Assembly: GCF_030818795.1 (NCBI RefSeq)
Contig: NZ_JAUTAY010000001.1
Coordinates: forward strand, 1,178,001 to 1,242,000
From: Microbacterium sp. SORGH_AS_0862
GTDB taxonomy: Bacteria > Actinomycetota > Actinomycetes > Actinomycetales > Microbacteriaceae
DNA: 64,000 nt
Direction: 5' to 3'
Shown piece after piece: positions 63,304 through 64,000 of this stretch. Under the pieces are notes generated by a model. That model saw nothing but the letters and a program-made list of their open reading frames with translations, was not told the origin of the DNA and made no database searches. A program made the translations under genes and the position numbers. Positions within the stretch are counted from its first letter, which is position 1. Every line of letters begins with the position of its first letter.

Positions 63304-63705
63304 ATGACCACCCCCCGCGGCTTCCGTGACAAGTCGGAGAAGAGCCTGCTGACCCTGGTCGGCGAGGTCCCCGAGCTCGTCCGCAACCTCGTGACGGCGG
63401 AGATCGACTCCGCGAAGAAGTGGCTCGGCAAGGCTGCCAAGAACGCGGGCATCGGCGGCGGCCTCATGCTCGGCGCCCTGATCGTCTTGTTCTGGTCGAT
63501 CCCCGCGCTCGGCGCGTTCATCATCATCGGGCTCTCGTCCTGGTGGCAGCCGTGGGTCGCCGCCCTGGTGCTGTTCGGCGCGATGCTGCTCATCGCCGTC
63601 GTCCTGGCCCTGCTCGGGTACCTGCGCTTCCGCAGGATCGGCAAGGACAACCCCGCATCCCACATCGCCGAAGACGTGCGCGTCGTGAAGGAGGCAGGCG
63701 AATGA
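63304..63705 (+). CDS. Actinobacterial holin-X / phage holin family-like membrane protein
   Basis: 133 residues with a conserved N-terminal amphipathic helix (SLLTLVGEVPELVRNLVTAEI) and two membrane helices (GLMLGALIVLFWSIPAL, WVAALVLFGAMLLIAVVLALLGY). This fits the putative Actinobacterial Holin-X family, which is chromosomal, not phage. One base after the YtxH-like gene; its end overlaps the next start (ATGA). Confidence 0.82.
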   Translation: MTTPRGFRDKSEKSLLTLVGEVPELVRNLVTAEIDSAKKWLGKAAKNAGIGGGLMLGALIVLFWSIPALGAFIIIGLSSWWQPWVAALVLFGAMLLIAVVLALLGYLRFRRIGKDNPASHIAEDVRVVKEAGE

Positions 63706-63974
63706 CCGCTCCGGTTCCCGTCCCCCGCACCGGTGTCCCCCTGGGCATCACCGATCCCGTCGAGAAGGCGCGTGCGGAGCTCAAGGCGACGCTGGCCGCG
63801 ATCGAGGAGAAGGCCAACGTCCCGCGCCGCGTGGGTACGGCGGCCGAGCGTCGCATCGCCCAGTTCCGCCGCTTCGCGCGGGAGGAGCCGGCTGCGGCGA
63901 CGCTCGCTGTCATCGGCACGGCGGCTGCCGTCGGCGTCATCGTGTGGGGCGCCATCCGCGCCTACGTGCGCTGA
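63702..63974 (+). CDS. DUF3618-like small membrane protein
   Basis: 90 residues: KARAELKATLAAIEEKANVPRRVG is the DUF3618 amphipathic signature and the C-terminus has one membrane helix (AAATLAVIGTAAAVGVIVWGAI). Overlaps the holin-like gene by ATGA, so the three small membrane proteins form one operon. Function unknown. Confidence 0.8.
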   Translation: MTAPVPVPRTGVPLGITDPVEKARAELKATLAAIEEKANVPRRVGTAAERRIAQFRRFAREEPAAATLAVIGTAAAVGVIVWGAIRAYVR

Positions 63975-64000
63975 TCTCCTCCCCCGCACCGACGCATCGC

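Noticed and set aside
63304..63705. Prophage holin
   Set aside because: It belongs to a chromosomal family of small actinobacterial membrane proteins and has no phage neighbours.

Overview
The window reads as chromosome of a high-GC actinobacterium, most likely Microbacteriaceae (Microbacterium or a close relative). The basis is GC-rich coding with frequent GTG and TTG starts, long runs of genes coupled by ATGA/GTGA overlaps, an ESX-type (type VII) secretion locus, F420 genes, and a strongly over-represented octamer GGATGCGG/CCGCATCC. No rRNA, tRNA, CRISPR array, transposase or integrase was seen. Genus assignment is inference.

Layout. 1-7.1 kb (minus): methylcitrate cycle operon prpD-prpB-prpC headed by a frameshifted GntR/FCD regulator, running on into a thiolase, an enoyl-CoA hydratase and etfB, so propionyl-CoA disposal sits with fatty-acid/acyl-CoA oxidation. 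7.2-11.05 kb (minus): NUDIX hydrolase, UbiB-like kinase, rlmN. 11.1-16.6 kb (plus): beta-glucoside system with a LicT/BglG antiterminator, a clear RAT/terminator switch, PTS EIIBCA, GH1 phospho-beta-glucosidase and a HAD phosphatase. 16.8-21.3 kb: small P-loop kinase, DUF4407 membrane protein, and a minus-strand acyl-CoA cluster (SDR, enoyl-CoA hydratase, SDR). 21.5-24.5 kb (minus): ykoE-ykoD-ykoC thiamine-precursor ECF transporter under a TPP riboswitch. 24.6-33.98 kb: D-Ala-D-Ala carboxypeptidase, PPOX protein, SLC13 permease, J-domain protein, two membrane proteins, a 3-hydroxyisobutyryl-CoA hydrolase-like protein and an ABC exporter pair.

34.1-39.6 kb (plus): F420 operon fbiC - flavin monooxygenase - fgd - cofC, coupled by 4-base overlaps. 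The CofH half of FbiC lacks the CxxxCxxC cysteines of radical SAM enzymes although the rest aligns well, which is the most unexpected protein feature here. 39.6-55.4 kb: a large ESX region. It starts with a YbaB/EspC-like/toxin/immunity-type cassette, continues with two paralogous WXG100 pairs, one intact and one badly decayed membrane-anchored mycosin and a Gly-rich protein (minus), then the secretion core eccD-eccB-mycP (plus), an FHA protein and a second WXG100 operon (minus). The motor ATPase EccC is not in the window.

55.5-64 kb: glycyl-tRNA synthetase, a lipoprotein, an HhH-GPD repair protein, haem genes hemA (minus) divergent from hemE-hemY (plus), and three small membrane-associated proteins. 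Two intergenic spacers (21.4 and 58.7 kb) each carry a pair of related long palindromes with compensatory base changes, a candidate dispersed hairpin element.
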